A stretch of 64,000 nt of DNA from an uncultured Mucilaginibacter sp. (GCA_903864275.1 CAIPFE010000037.1:1-64000); one strand, 5' to 3'; numbered from the stretch's first letter, positions 1-9,528 are shown. Numbers and translations are program-made. The notes: generated by a model from the letters alone, not told the origin.

Positions 1-2
1 GG

Positions 3-140
3 CTATTAATAAAAACAATAAACCGGGGTTTTTCAGCACTGTACAATAAGGCCTCGGCATTGAAACTACGGCTCAATGAACTCCTCTGGGTGCCGGCCAG
101 GGGCGAAAATGGGCTTTTTGAGTTTTTCAGCAGACCCTAA
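3..140 (+). CDS. C-terminal tail of an unidentified protein (5' end outside window)
   Basis: Frame 3 is open from the window edge to a TAA at 138-140 and gives about 45 residues ending GLFEFFSRP. The composition (KLRLNELLWVPARGE) looks like real protein, but I do not recognise the family. Its stop codon overlaps the 3' end of the oppositely oriented, truncated acyltransferase, and the acyltransferase homology ends at nearly the same place. This suggests a rearrangement joined the two. It could equally be a chance open frame, since only 138 bases are visible. Confidence 0.3.
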   Translation, partial: LLIKTINRGFSALYNKASALKLRLNELLWVPARGENGLFEFFSRP

Positions 141-552
141 GTAAAAAATAATTAAAATTATTATTTTGGTAAACGAAGTAATAATTGAAACGCGAAAAAT
201 AAAATAGTTGGAGTATGAGAACGACAATTAAGGTTAAAAAGTGTAAGGGGTATAAACGAGTAAATCTATTTAAAACAAATACTTTAAAATTAACAGTTTT
301 ATTTTCAATCAATCGAAAGTAAAAATGATAAAAAATAATTCCACTTATTATCCAGAAGACCGGTACCGCCAAATATCCTTTTAAATAGAATAATGACAAA
401 AACTTAAAAAAAGGCTGTTGAGTTACATAAATTTCTCGTTTTATTCCAGATGGGATATAAAAATGTTGGTAATGCCAAATTATTACAGATATAGATAATA
501 TAAATCTTAAAAAGTCTAAACCGATATATTTCGTATAATATTTTTCATTCAT
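127..552 (-). pseudogene. Truncated acyltransferase-3 (OafA-like), N-terminal third only
   Basis: Encodes 141 residues that begin like integral-membrane O-acyltransferases (acyltransferase family 3): GLDFLRFILSISVIIWHYQH near residues 11-30 carries the usual early R and H, and FVLNRFTRLYPLHFLTLIVV follows near residue 90. Family members are about 350 residues with about 10 membrane helices; this one stops after about three. The last three codons (RVC, then TGA) lie beyond the apparent end of homology at about base 139 and come from unrelated DNA. It is the last gene of the polysaccharide operon, 27 bp after the polymerase-like gene. A full version would O-acetylate or acylate the polymer; this one is probably non-functional. 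Confidence 0.8.
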
Positions 553-579
553 ATAATTTGTAAGTGCGCTACTTTTCGA

Positions 580-1923
580 TCATTCCGTTATTTTTTCAAT
601 AGTTTTCTTAAAATAATTTATATTAAAAAAACCAAGTTTATAAAAAAATAAATAGGAGTTATTGATTGAAGCAAAAACTATGATTACAAGTAATTTTATT
701 CTTTCTTCAAATATCGGAATTGTAATATTATTTATCATTAATACAATTATTGCGCCAAAGAATAATCCTCCATAGGCAAAAGACTTAACTTGTTTTCTAA
801 AAAATTTAAATAATAAATAGGAATAGCTAATTGTATAATAATAAATCATCATACAAAAATAAAATCCTATTATACCATAAGTGTAAAGGACCGTCAGAAA
901 ATAATTCTCAACGTGTTGACCTTCAAATTGCGAAATTAAGACAGAAGTCATCGGAAAACCTTCCGAGCTTAAGGCTCCACGTAAATTTCCAGGTCCTACG
1001 CCGAAAAAAATATTTTTAGAAAACGCCTGGTAACCTTTAATCCATAAATTTAGTCTGGCAGTCTTAAAATCATTTCCTGCATTTGAAAATCGTTTCATCA
1101 GCGGAATACCATCTGCCGCCGGTTTTAAAAATAAAAAAGCTATACTTATAAGAATAAAAAAGGAAATCATGTAAACGGGTAAATTTGAATTATTTAATCT
1201 AGCATAAATAATTTCTATAATCAGCAAAGAAAGAATTAAAGCAAAAAGAGATGTACGGGAAACCGTTAATATAATACAATAAATAGTAATTACTAAAATT
1301 AAAATAGATTTAATAGAACTTCTTTTAATCATTCTGTAATACGAATAAAGAATAATACCTACCGTTGAAAGATATTCGGCAAACCCTAAAGAATTTCCAA
1401 AAGGCCCCCAAATTCTTATAATCGCATTTTTGTTGCCTTTCATGACACCCATTAAACCGGTATTTTGATTTAATTCCTCCTCTGAAAATAAATAAAATCC
1501 CTTGACTCCATTTTTTTGAAGCATTGCTATGACAAAAGAGACTAAAAATCCCACCAAGAACCCTTTTAAAACGTATTCATAAGAATTATTATCAATAAAC
1601 ATTTTATTAACAATAATAAATATTACTAAGAATTGAAATTCCGCATAAACTTTTTGCAATGCTAAATCAGTATCATTAGCAAAAAGTCCTGAAATTAATT
1701 GGCTAATAAAAAATAAAATTAAGAAAAGTGAAACATTCCCAACTTTATTTAAAACTATCTTTTTTCTCGTTAAAACAATAAATATAAGGTAGTAAACAAT
1801 TAAACAAATATATAAATATTTAAAAACTAATATCTTAAATAGAAAAATGTGAAACGTATCAACGAAAGGAACATAAGCCGCCAATAAGAATAGAAGAAAG
1901 TTATTTATTTTATTCAAATTCAT
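580..1923 (-). CDS. O-antigen ligase/polymerase-like membrane protein (Wzy/WaaL superfamily)
   Basis: A 447-residue, very hydrophobic protein with roughly 11-12 predicted membrane helices. Residues around 220-235 (SRTSLFALILSLL) and the loop with FFGVGPGN then HVENYFLTVLYTYGIIG (about 305-350) match the conserved periplasmic-loop region of O-antigen ligase/Wzy proteins, where an Arg and a His-containing segment bind undecaprenyl-linked glycans. The position directly after flippase and BY-kinase genes favours polymerisation of repeat units over LPS ligation. It starts with ATG, 60 bp after the flippase stop. AT-rich composition, as for the whole polysaccharide locus. Confidence 0.8.
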   Translation of the reverse strand: MNLNKINNFLLFLLAAYVPFVDTFHIFLFKILVFKYLYICLIVYYLIFIVLTRKKIVLNKVGNVSLFLILFFISQLISGLFANDTDLALQKVYAEFQFLVIFIIVNKMFIDNNSYEYVLKGFLVGFLVSFVIAMLQKNGVKGFYLFSEEELNQNTGLMGVMKGNKNAIIRIWGPFGNSLGFAEYLSTVGIILYSYYRMIKRSSIKSILILVITIYCIILTVSRTSLFALILSLLIIEIIYARLNNSNLPVYMISFFILISIAFLFLKPAADGIPLMKRFSNAGNDFKTARLNLWIKGYQAFSKNIFFGVGPGNLRGALSSEGFPMTSVLISQFEGQHVENYFLTVLYTYGIIGFYFCMMIYYYTISYSYLLFKFFRKQVKSFAYGGLFFGAIIVLMINNITIPIFEERIKLLVIIVFASINNSYLFFYKLGFFNINYFKKTIEKITE

Positions 1924-1983
1924 CTTATTGTTAACAATTAATAAAACTGAATATTAATAATTTATACATTACACTAATTCAAT

Positions 1984-3342
1984 TTAAGTGTTATTTACAG
2001 CGTTCTTTGGTCTTAATAGTTGAATTGTTTGAATGGTTGTAACTACCGAACTTGGCAATAAACAAAGTATATTGGCGAAAAGAATGGCAGAAAGACCAAG
2101 TTGCGTGTATTTTGCAAGATAAATTGTAATAGGTATATTTATAATACCCCCGGCTACTGCTGCAAATACCTGCCTGTCAATCTTTCCGACACTTGCCAGG
2201 AAATGAGCAAATATGTCATTATAACAAAATACTATATTGTATAAAATAAAGCTTATTGCTAAAATTTCCGGTACAGCCATTTCTCTTTTTAACCAAAAAT
2301 GGATAAAATATGGATATATAAAATATTGAGCAATGTTAATGAAAACAAAAAACAAAATGATTCCTAAATAATATTTAAAATTTTTAATTATCCATTTAGT
2401 TTCTCCTTTATACCAGGCATTTGTAAATGCGCCCCATAGTGGAGACATTAAAATTGAATATACCATCACTGTAATATTGTAATATTTATATGCAATATTG
2501 TACCTTGTAACTTCACCAATGTCAAAGAGCTGAGCAATTAATATATTGGTTGTTGAAAAAATGGTTAATGCAACCATTTGTATTAAAAAAAATTTAAACC
2601 CTAAATTTAATAAATCTTTCCGGATATCATGATCTACGAACGATAAGGACGGTCTTAACCACTTGTACCTAGTAACAAAAGAAATAAAAGTATATATAAT
2701 TAGTACCAACAGCGGTAAACTAACCATCGTGATCAATAAGCTGTAAAAACTTAAGCTGTGCAATGCTTTCAAAGTATAACAAACTATAACAACCAAAACA
2801 CTAGTTGTAAATGATATTGAATCATTTAAAGATGATCTTTGGTCGGCCATGAAAATAGTTCCAATTAGCTGAAACACAAACCTTGCAGAAAATATTGCTA
2901 TTACAATAAATACTAAAGAATTTAAATTAGGTATTTCATTAACTGAAATGTTTAAAATTTTATACCATTTCACAAATGGCGATATAAAACAATAGACCAA
3001 AAAGAAAGAGATAAACAATAGAGTAACATAAAAATATGCAGTACTTACATACTGTCTCCCAAGATGTTTGTCTTCATTAGCTATAGCTTTGCCAAGTTTA
3101 CTTCGTAATCCATTACCGATACCTACGTCAAAAAATGAAATGAAATATGATACAGAAGTTATAGTTAATATAATACCATATTGTCTTTGCCCTACAGCTC
3201 CGAGATATAAGGGAACAAATACAAAACTAAGCAAAATGCTCAACCCTTTTAATAAAAGGGATATAACGGCATTTTTAACGACAGCTTTAGACCTACTTGT
3301 CGAACTATTAATATTGAAAATCCCCGCTATGGCTTGAATCAT
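1984..3342 (-). CDS. Polysaccharide repeat-unit flippase (Wzx/MATE-like, PST family)
   Basis: 452 residues, about 12 membrane helices. The N-terminal stretch with ISFFDVGIGNGLRSKLGKAI (about 70-90) is typical of the oligosaccharide flippase branch of the MVF/PST superfamily, which moves undecaprenyl-linked repeat units across the inner membrane. Its ATG directly abuts the TAA of the BY-kinase gene (3343-3345), which indicates one transcript and probably translational coupling. It is clearly paralogous to the 452-residue protein at 9777-11135: both share the QR.YGIILTITS and GIGNGLR.KLG blocks and the same C-terminal layout. Confidence 0.85.
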   Translation of the reverse strand: MIQAIAGIFNINSSTSRSKAVVKNAVISLLLKGLSILLSFVFVPLYLGAVGQRQYGIILTITSVSYFISFFDVGIGNGLRSKLGKAIANEDKHLGRQYVSTAYFYVTLLFISFFLVYCFISPFVKWYKILNISVNEIPNLNSLVFIVIAIFSARFVFQLIGTIFMADQRSSLNDSISFTTSVLVVIVCYTLKALHSLSFYSLLITMVSLPLLVLIIYTFISFVTRYKWLRPSLSFVDHDIRKDLLNLGFKFFLIQMVALTIFSTTNILIAQLFDIGEVTRYNIAYKYYNITVMVYSILMSPLWGAFTNAWYKGETKWIIKNFKYYLGIILFFVFINIAQYFIYPYFIHFWLKREMAVPEILAISFILYNIVFCYNDIFAHFLASVGKIDRQVFAAVAGGIINIPITIYLAKYTQLGLSAILFANILCLLPSSVVTTIQTIQLLRPKNAVNNT

Positions 3343-5769
3343 TTAAAATCTTCTCAAAACTCCTTTTATTCTGGTACTTAAAGTATCTTTGTCTTTACCG
3401 GCATATGAATTATAGCTATTCCCGTAACCACCATACCCATACCCATACCCATACCCATGCCCTGATGCGCCTCTTTTTACCCCATTAAATACAATGGTAA
3501 ATTTAGGAAAGCGTTTTGCTTCATTTATTTCGTTGATAAATTCCAACTCGTATTTATGGGTATATCCCTGCCTTACTACGTATAAAGATACATCAGCCAC
3601 CCTCGCCATAATCAAGGCGTCAGTAACTAGGTGAATAGGCGGCGAGTCGATGATAATGTCATCATATACCTTTCGTAAAGAAGCAATAAGCTCATCCAGC
3701 TTTTCTTTTTCAAGGAGTTCCGAAGGGTTTGGAATAAGCGGGCCGCAACCCAAAACATCAAGGTAAGGGATGCCCGACGGCTGGATCAATTCCTGCAGGT
3801 TTGTGGAAGCCCCGTTAAGAAAATTGCTTATGCCCGGATGTTCTGCTGACAAGCCAAAATTGACCGAAATTTTTGGTTTACGAAGATCCATTTCGAGAAT
3901 GATAGTTTTGCGGGAAGCATAGGCGAGTGTTACTGCCAGGTTGGAACTTACAAAACTTTTACCTTCGCTGCTAACGCTTGAAGTGAATAAGGTGACGCGG
4001 CCGCTGTCGTTATTTCCATGCAAATGGTATAAATTAGTGCGCAGTACCCTGAATTGTTCACCAATGGCAAATTTGCTCCTTCCTTCTGAAACCACCACCT
4101 GTTTATCCGTTTGCTGGTAAACCAATTCACCTAAAATTGGTACCCCTGTTTCATCTTCAATTTGCTTCCGGCTTATTATTAAATCATTCAGGCTTTCCCT
4201 TGCATAAAGTACCCCCGCAGCAGCGGCGAGGCCCAAAATTAATGCCAGGCCATAAACTACGGGGACATTTGGCCATTTAATGCTGCCGGCATGCGCGTCA
4301 TCAATTATTTCAGCATCGGACACCGTCGAAGCGTAACGCAAACCAACCTGTTCGCGTTTCGATAATAAAAATTGATATACGCTTGCTTTACTCTCCTGTA
4401 TCGTCTTTAATACTGTTAGCTCCCTGTCTTCCCCGGGTACTTTTTTAAGAGATGATTGCGCGCCGGAAATTATTGATTCCAGTTGTTTCCTTTGTACCAG
4501 TAGGGTTGATTTTATGCTCATGATCTTTTCCAAAAAATCATTTTTTAAAGTCCGCATCTGGTTATTAACGGATTTAAAATATGGGTTTGTTTCCGGGGCG
4601 GTGCTCAAAAGTACCTGCCGTTTTATTTGCAGTTCCGATAATTTATCGTAAAGGGAATTTAAACCCTGATCTGTAAGGTTCCCGGAAACAGCGGGCAGCT
4701 TTTCTGAGTTTTCAGGTGAGTTTGCATACTTTTCCATCACGTCGAGTATCCCAAGCTGTATCTTTACGTCATCTAGCGCGGTAAGATTTAGCTGTTTTAT
4801 TTTTTGAAAATTTTCGGCTTCCGTATCGACGCTAAATGAAATATCATGACTGGTTTTAAATTGTTCTATTTGCCGTTCAACCGTATTCAGCTCATTTTTG
4901 AGTGAGTCAATCCTGTAGTTTATAAATTTCAGCGTTTTTTGCGATAGCTTGTTTTTATCTTCTAAAGAAAATTGAAGATATAAAGCCAAAAGCGCATTAA
5001 GAACATCTTTCCCGCGTTCAGGGATTTTGTCAGACGTTGAAAGGTTTACAAAAGGGGCATCTTTATCCTGAAGTTCCACTTTAATATTTTTTTGGCAGGC
5101 GTCTGAAACTAAATCTGGATCCTGTACAGCGATTTTAATAACTGAACCTGTTGAATAATTTTCCAGGTTGGCCGTAGTACTTAATTGCCAGGTTCCAAAA
5201 CTGTTTTTTATTGGTGTATTATAAGTATAGTTTTTATTTACGCCATCAGTATCTTTAAGAAAGAAGGAGTTTTGATCATTTATTATAATTTGCAATTTCT
5301 CCCCGGCAGGACCTATATTTCCATTTTGTTTTATGAGTTGAAATTTTACGGGGCTTACGCCATAAAGATCCTTAGTTTTCAAGCCTTTCTTCTGCGTATA
5401 AGTGACCCATAATTGCAACTCATTTACTACCTGGAAAATAATTTTTTTTGATTGCATTACTTCAATCTCATTTTCAACTATAACCGGCTTGTCAATGGGA
5501 TCCAGGGTTTGTTCTGTAGAAGTTTGATTAACCGTCAAAGAAGCTGAAGATGCAGTAGGGGATTTAAATTCGATGGTTGCCATAATAGGATAAACGGGCT
5601 TGGCAACTTGTAAATATAAAAATGCGAAGGCGATAAAAACGATGGCCCCTAAAATGAATAGCGGCCAGTGGTATAAATATTTCTTAAAAAGATTATTATC
5701 AGCTGTAGAAAGTTCATTCCCTGTTATCGGTAATGTGAGTGTAGTAATTTGGGGCTTTTGCTTGCTCAT
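3343..5769 (-). CDS. Polysaccharide co-polymerase / bacterial tyrosine autokinase (Wzc/GumC-like)
   Basis: 808 residues. A first membrane helix at about 33-53 starts the Wzz-type chain-length domain; a long coiled coil follows (about 280-480), then a second helix at about 505-525. The cytoplasmic BY-kinase has Walker A SSVSSEGKS (about 598), Walker A' LEMDLRKPK (about 626) and Walker B DIIIDSPP (about 706). The tail holds a Tyr/Gly cluster (GYGYGYGYGGYG, about 775-790), the expected autophosphorylation site. Length and order fit fused Wzc/GumC proteins that control chain length and couple to the outer-membrane exporter. It lies 22 bp downstream of the wza-like gene and abuts the flippase. Confidence 0.92.
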   Translation of the reverse strand: MSKQKPQITTLTLPITGNELSTADNNLFKKYLYHWPLFILGAIVFIAFAFLYLQVAKPVYPIMATIEFKSPTASSASLTVNQTSTEQTLDPIDKPVIVENEIEVMQSKKIIFQVVNELQLWVTYTQKKGLKTKDLYGVSPVKFQLIKQNGNIGPAGEKLQIIINDQNSFFLKDTDGVNKNYTYNTPIKNSFGTWQLSTTANLENYSTGSVIKIAVQDPDLVSDACQKNIKVELQDKDAPFVNLSTSDKIPERGKDVLNALLALYLQFSLEDKNKLSQKTLKFINYRIDSLKNELNTVERQIEQFKTSHDISFSVDTEAENFQKIKQLNLTALDDVKIQLGILDVMEKYANSPENSEKLPAVSGNLTDQGLNSLYDKLSELQIKRQVLLSTAPETNPYFKSVNNQMRTLKNDFLEKIMSIKSTLLVQRKQLESIISGAQSSLKKVPGEDRELTVLKTIQESKASVYQFLLSKREQVGLRYASTVSDAEIIDDAHAGSIKWPNVPVVYGLALILGLAAAAGVLYARESLNDLIISRKQIEDETGVPILGELVYQQTDKQVVVSEGRSKFAIGEQFRVLRTNLYHLHGNNDSGRVTLFTSSVSSEGKSFVSSNLAVTLAYASRKTIILEMDLRKPKISVNFGLSAEHPGISNFLNGASTNLQELIQPSGIPYLDVLGCGPLIPNPSELLEKEKLDELIASLRKVYDDIIIDSPPIHLVTDALIMARVADVSLYVVRQGYTHKYELEFINEINEAKRFPKFTIVFNGVKRGASGHGYGYGYGYGGYGNSYNSYAGKDKDTLSTRIKGVLRRF

Positions 5770-5791
5770 ATAATAAAAACTTAATTATATT

Positions 5792-6601
5792 TTATTTTTT
5801 TATAAGGTAAACTATTATTGAAAGAACTGCAAGCACTATGCTGGCCTTTTGAAATGCTGTGCCGTCATTTTCAACCCTGGCCTTATTGGGCCGGACGTAA
5901 ATTATATCATTATTTTTAAGGTAGTAGTAAGGGGAACTAATTGTATTTATTGATGTTAAATTTAAGGGAATGTATTGCCTGATACCATCAATTTCCCTGA
6001 TCAATAATACGTTTGTGCGGATACCTGTTGAATTCAAGTCGCCAGCTAAAGCTAAAGCCTGCAAAACTGTAATATGCTCATCTTGGGGATTAAAATATCC
6101 CGGGGTTTTCACATCCCCCAATACAGAAATTTTGAAATTCTGGATCCGGATCTCCACATTGGGGTCTGTCATATATTCTTTTAGCCTTAATTTAATATTG
6201 GTAGTTATATTTGAGATACTGGAATCGGCCACTTTAACTTCACCAACCATAGGAAGGTGGATATCTCCAAGGGGATCCACTAAATAACCAACTACCGCAT
6301 TTTCTCCCAAAGTAATATTTGGGGCTGCCGGTGAACTTGAACTTATAGTCGAATTTGTATTTGAATTAACTTGGTCCAAATTGTAATTAATTATGGCATC
6401 AAGATCATGATTTAAGCTGGTAACATGAATTGCCAAGATATCGCCGGGTTGTGCAGTTAAGGGAGAGAAATTTGTAATTTTTTCAATAAAAACACCGTCG
6501 GGGGTCGCATTCTGAAAATAAGGAACGTCTTTATACGAGGTACAAGATAAATTAAACAGGATAATGATAATGAAAATGGCTTGTAAATGTTTTAATTTCA
6601 T
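5792..6601 (-). CDS. Outer-membrane polysaccharide export lipoprotein (Wza/BexD-like)
   Basis: 269 residues from the ATG at 6599-6601; an in-frame TTG at 6608-6610 would add three residues and is less likely. It has a lipoprotein signal peptide with lipobox LSC at about 18-20 of this start. The poly_export domain follows, with the typical QPGDILAIHV segment, the VVGYLVDPLGDIHLPMVGEV block and an SLBB-like segment (SVLGDVKTPGYF...ITVLQALALAGD). A C-terminal helix (ASIVLAVLSIIVYLI) matches outer-membrane Wza family anatomy. It is first in the operon with the BY-kinase, flippase and polymerase genes, and a 450-bp regulatory-looking region lies upstream. Confidence 0.92.
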   Translation of the reverse strand: MKLKHLQAIFIIIILFNLSCTSYKDVPYFQNATPDGVFIEKITNFSPLTAQPGDILAIHVTSLNHDLDAIINYNLDQVNSNTNSTISSSSPAAPNITLGENAVVGYLVDPLGDIHLPMVGEVKVADSSISNITTNIKLRLKEYMTDPNVEIRIQNFKISVLGDVKTPGYFNPQDEHITVLQALALAGDLNSTGIRTNVLLIREIDGIRQYIPLNLTSINTISSPYYYLKNNDIIYVRPNKARVENDGTAFQKASIVLAVLSIIVYLIKK

Positions 6602-6610
6602 ATTTATCAA

Positions 6611-7063
6611 TTTGAATTTTTTTATAGCTAATTATCAGGTAAGCAACAATTCCTTTTCATTTAGTGATACAGTATAGACTAAGAAGCTAATCCTGATTTA
6701 AACAACAAGAAGCTTCCTAAGATAACCAAATTGTTAATAATTAAACAATTAAAATGAAAACCAGCTTTTTCAATATCCAATCCTTTCACGAATGTTGGAG
6801 ATCACTCCAACAAGGGCGGAAAAGTTAAATAGAAATCCGTGATTTACTTGAGACAACTCCAACAAAGAATTGGCTATACATACCAATTCTACGATGCTCA
6901 CTCCTTTCAAAGGAGTAAAAAATCAGCCTGATTACATCAGGCAACGTGATAAAGTCTTCAATTATCCTTTTTTTCAACAGCGGTTTCTGCCATTAGCCAA
7001 CCTATTGCGGCTAATCAAAAATACCGCATCCAAAGCGCCCACATGGTTAAGACAGCAGAGCAG
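6611..7063. other. Intergenic leader region upstream of the exopolysaccharide operon
   Basis: No convincing gene in 450 bp. It contains a perfect palindrome (6793-6812) with a repeat half-site (6857-6864), a second hairpin ACTCCTTT-C-AAAGGAGT (6900-6916) and a small one, GCCTGA-TTACA-TCAGGC (6926-6942). An open frame on the plus strand here runs into the WecG gene and is judged a shadow. The region probably carries the promoter and operators of the minus-strand operon. Confidence 0.5.
6793..6864. promoter_or_regulatory. Palindromic candidate operator plus half-site upstream of wza-like gene
   Basis: TGTTGGAG-ATCA-CTCCAACA at 6793-6812 is a perfect 8-bp-arm inverted repeat. The half-site CTCCAACA recurs at 6857-6864, exactly 52 bp downstream of the first copy, about five helical turns. 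The site is about 190 bp upstream of the export-gene start. The regulator is unknown. Confidence 0.45.
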
Positions 7064-7894
7064 TTACCCTCGCGTGTCTTCGGTAAAATCGCCGCTGCTC
7101 TTATTTATCTCTTGTTTTAACTCCTGATCCACCTCCATAATCCTTTTTATTACTGTAACCTTTAACCCTTTACCATATTTTTTCTTTAACAATAGAAAAC
7201 CAAAAATTGGCCCATAATATAAATACCTTTTAGCCATACGTTTGGGGTTTTGTAATAAACGTATAAACCATTCTAATCCTAAATTTTGCCAAAATTTAGA
7301 GGGACGATTAATGGTTTCTGCATAAAAATCGAAAACTGCCCCAATCGAACATATAATTTTTGCATTTAAAAGTTCCCTATGTTGTTTGACCCATTTTTCC
7401 TGGAGAGGCGCTGTCATACCAACAAATAGCACATCAGGGTTAAAATCATTAATAATATCAACCATCTTTTCGTTCTCATATTGAGTAAAGGAAGACCTAA
7501 AGGGAGGGGAGTAGACTTGTACGTTAATATTAGGGAATTCACTTTTTATCTTTTGTTTTATCAATGATAAGGTTAAACCTGTAGATCCTAAATAAAAGCA
7601 GCTTCCTCCCTCACTATTTAATTTTTTCAACAAATGCAGGTGCAAATCTGATCCCGTTAATTTTTTGATGGTTTGGTTCTCAATAAATTTTGCTGCAATT
7701 ACAATTCCGATGCCGTCAGGCAACAAAACATCGCTCTGACTTAAGGCCATCTTAAATTCCTCATCCATTTCAGCCAGGGTATAGGAATATTGATTAATTG
7801 TATTAATGATACATTTATCATTAAATTCAAGTTGATCAAGTTCACAATTTAATATGGAATATTGCGACAATTCTATAGTAGAGAAATATTTCAT
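7064..7894 (-). CDS. WecG/TagA/CpsF family glycosyltransferase
   Basis: 276 residues from the ATG at 7892-7894 (an upstream TTG would add one residue). Family hallmarks: DVLLPDGIGIVIAAKF (about 60), FYLGSTG (about 97), PDVLFVGMTAPLQEKWV (about 150), SIGAVFDFYAETINRPSKFW (about 181) and a Leu/Arg-rich membrane-associated tail LEWFIRLLQNPKRMAKRYL. These enzymes transfer UDP-ManNAc(A) or similar sugars to lipid-linked acceptors on the cytoplasmic membrane face during surface polysaccharide assembly. It is on the same strand as the export operon but separated by 450 bp, so it may be a separate unit. Confidence 0.9.
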   Translation of the reverse strand: MKYFSTIELSQYSILNCELDQLEFNDKCIINTINQYSYTLAEMDEEFKMALSQSDVLLPDGIGIVIAAKFIENQTIKKLTGSDLHLHLLKKLNSEGGSCFYLGSTGLTLSLIKQKIKSEFPNINVQVYSPPFRSSFTQYENEKMVDIINDFNPDVLFVGMTAPLQEKWVKQHRELLNAKIICSIGAVFDFYAETINRPSKFWQNLGLEWFIRLLQNPKRMAKRYLYYGPIFGFLLLKKKYGKGLKVTVIKRIMEVDQELKQEINKSSGDFTEDTRG

Positions 7895-8196
7895 CAATTA
7901 ACAAGTTTTAGGCCTTACGAAATAATGATGATAATTATAATTGCAAAGCGATTTAATTGATGGGGTTTCAATAATCACGCCTGATTTTATATAATTTATC
8001 AGATTTAATAAATATACGTGTTTCTATGGAAAATGTATATTTATTTTAGAATTGTTACACAAAATGCCAATAAAAATTCGTAAAGCGCAAATAAAAACAA
8101 TAAGCCTTCAATTTTTATCCACTAAATAAAAAGAGTTTGATTTTATTATAAAAGAAATAAAGGGGAGCACAATTCCCAAAACGTGGAATGTATCAA

Positions 8197-8330
8197 CTAT
8201 TTTTGGGCTATATTATACCATCTAACAAACTTGCCAAGTCCATTTTCTATTGTTGTATCAGGCTTATAATTAATATATTAACCAGATCATCAACATTTGC
8301 CCAAGTATTATACTCTCCCAAATTAGGTCA
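8197..8330 (-). pseudogene. Frameshifted C-terminal remnant of an NAD-dependent sugar epimerase (UDP-glucuronate 4-epimerase-like)
   Basis: On the minus strand one frame reads NLGEYNTWANVDDLVN; a shift then gives NYKPDTTIENGLGKFVRWYN followed by IAQK and TAG at 8197-8199. Sugar nucleotide epimerases of the CapD/GAE type end with T.ADVDDL....GY.P.T...GI..FV.WY..YY, so this is a decayed tail with one frameshift and no upstream body. The rest of 7898-8478 is AT-rich with nothing else recognisable. Confidence 0.65.
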
Positions 8331-8478
8331 AAGGATTGGGGGGAGTATTATAGTGAGACGTCAATATTATTGTATTTGTCGTTAATAGAATTTTCATTTC
8401 ATCATTTACCCATTCTGGTATATCGATATTTTAACTAAGCTTAAAACGTTACATTATTTGCTTGAATACACGGTAGAT

Positions 8479-9528
8479 CTATGTTAATTTATGAATAGTC
8501 TTTTTCTTTCTTTTAATGCAGGGTTTTTCGACAAAATTCCAGGATAACATAGCAAGTACTACCGCTATTAGAATCACAACTATCGCATAATTGGCATTTC
8601 CAAATAATTTCAATTGTACAATTACTCCCAGTACCAATCCATGATAAATATAAACTCCGTATGATACATCGTTGCCTTTTAATATTTTACTTGCGGTTGC
8701 GGGTAAAGTATATGCAAGAGATATTGTGGTAATTCCTAAAAATAAAAATCTAAACATACCTGTTGTATTTGTTGATGGAACCCAATAACAAAACATCAAA
8801 AAAGCAATCAGCCAAAACAATCCTTTACCGAAAATTAAATTAGATCGATAAACCTTAAATCGTTGCATAACTACCCCCAATAAAAATAAATATATATTAG
8901 GTATAAAAGTATATCTTAATACTTTTAGTTTGAAAGTTTCAACTGGAGAAGCACCCTCGCCAAATTTAGCTTTAAGATAATAAGTTAAAATAAAGAAAAA
9001 TAGAAATGTGGCAACTATAATAAACGTTTTTTGATTTTCTTTCTTTGATAACTTTGATGCAAATAAATATATAATTGGCAAAATAATATAAAACTGGAGT
9101 TCTAACGGTATGGTCCATAAACTACCATTATATGAACCAAAACCAAAGTTCTTTAAAAAAGCGGGTGTGTAAATTATACCAAAAAATTGACATATTATCC
9201 AAGGAATTGTTTGTAAATTCAAAAAGCTCATATGCGCAACGATAGAAATTACAGGGATAGTTAAAATTAAACAGGTCCATAATGCCGGATATATTCTAAG
9301 CGCTCTGTTTCTGAAATAATTTTTAATGTTTGGATTTCTTTCTAAAGAAGCCGATATCAAAAAACCACTCATTACAAAAAACATGGGTACGCCGCTAAAA
9401 TTTAGCATTATTTTAATAAAAGGTGGATAAGGAATTTGTAAACGGTCAAATGAGTGTACAAATAAAACTTCACAAGCAGCAAAAAGCCTTAAAAGGTCGA
9501 AATTATTAATTTTAAATTCTCTGTGCAT
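8479..9528 (-). CDS. Acyltransferase family 3 protein (OafA-like membrane O-acyltransferase)
   Basis: 349 residues, about 10 membrane helices. It has the N-terminal FDLLRLFAACEVLFVHSFDR motif with the family Arg and His, then GVPMFFVMSGFLISASLERN and YFRNRALRIYPALW (about 48-90), as in OafA/ExoZ proteins. It is full length for the family. It likely acetylates or otherwise acylates the exopolysaccharide or its lipid-linked precursor from the inner membrane. The minus-strand orientation matches the neighbouring polysaccharide genes, but 248 bp separate it from the flippase upstream. Confidence 0.9.
   Translation of the reverse strand: MHREFKINNFDLLRLFAACEVLFVHSFDRLQIPYPPFIKIMLNFSGVPMFFVMSGFLISASLERNPNIKNYFRNRALRIYPALWTCLILTIPVISIVAHMSFLNLQTIPWIICQFFGIIYTPAFLKNFGFGSYNGSLWTIPLELQFYIILPIIYLFASKLSKKENQKTFIIVATFLFFFILTYYLKAKFGEGASPVETFKLKVLRYTFIPNIYLFLLGVVMQRFKVYRSNLIFGKGLFWLIAFLMFCYWVPSTNTTGMFRFLFLGITTISLAYTLPATASKILKGNDVSYGVYIYHGLVLGVIVQLKLFGNANYAIVVILIAVVLAMLSWNFVEKPCIKRKKKTIHKLT

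Noticed and set aside
6870..7127. 85-residue plus-strand open frame between the export and WecG genes
   Set aside because: It overlaps the WecG coding region, has no family resemblance and no promoter; a shadow frame is the simpler explanation.
8188..8385. 65-residue plus-strand open frame
   Set aside because: It is the antisense of the epimerase remnant, which explains its coding-like composition.
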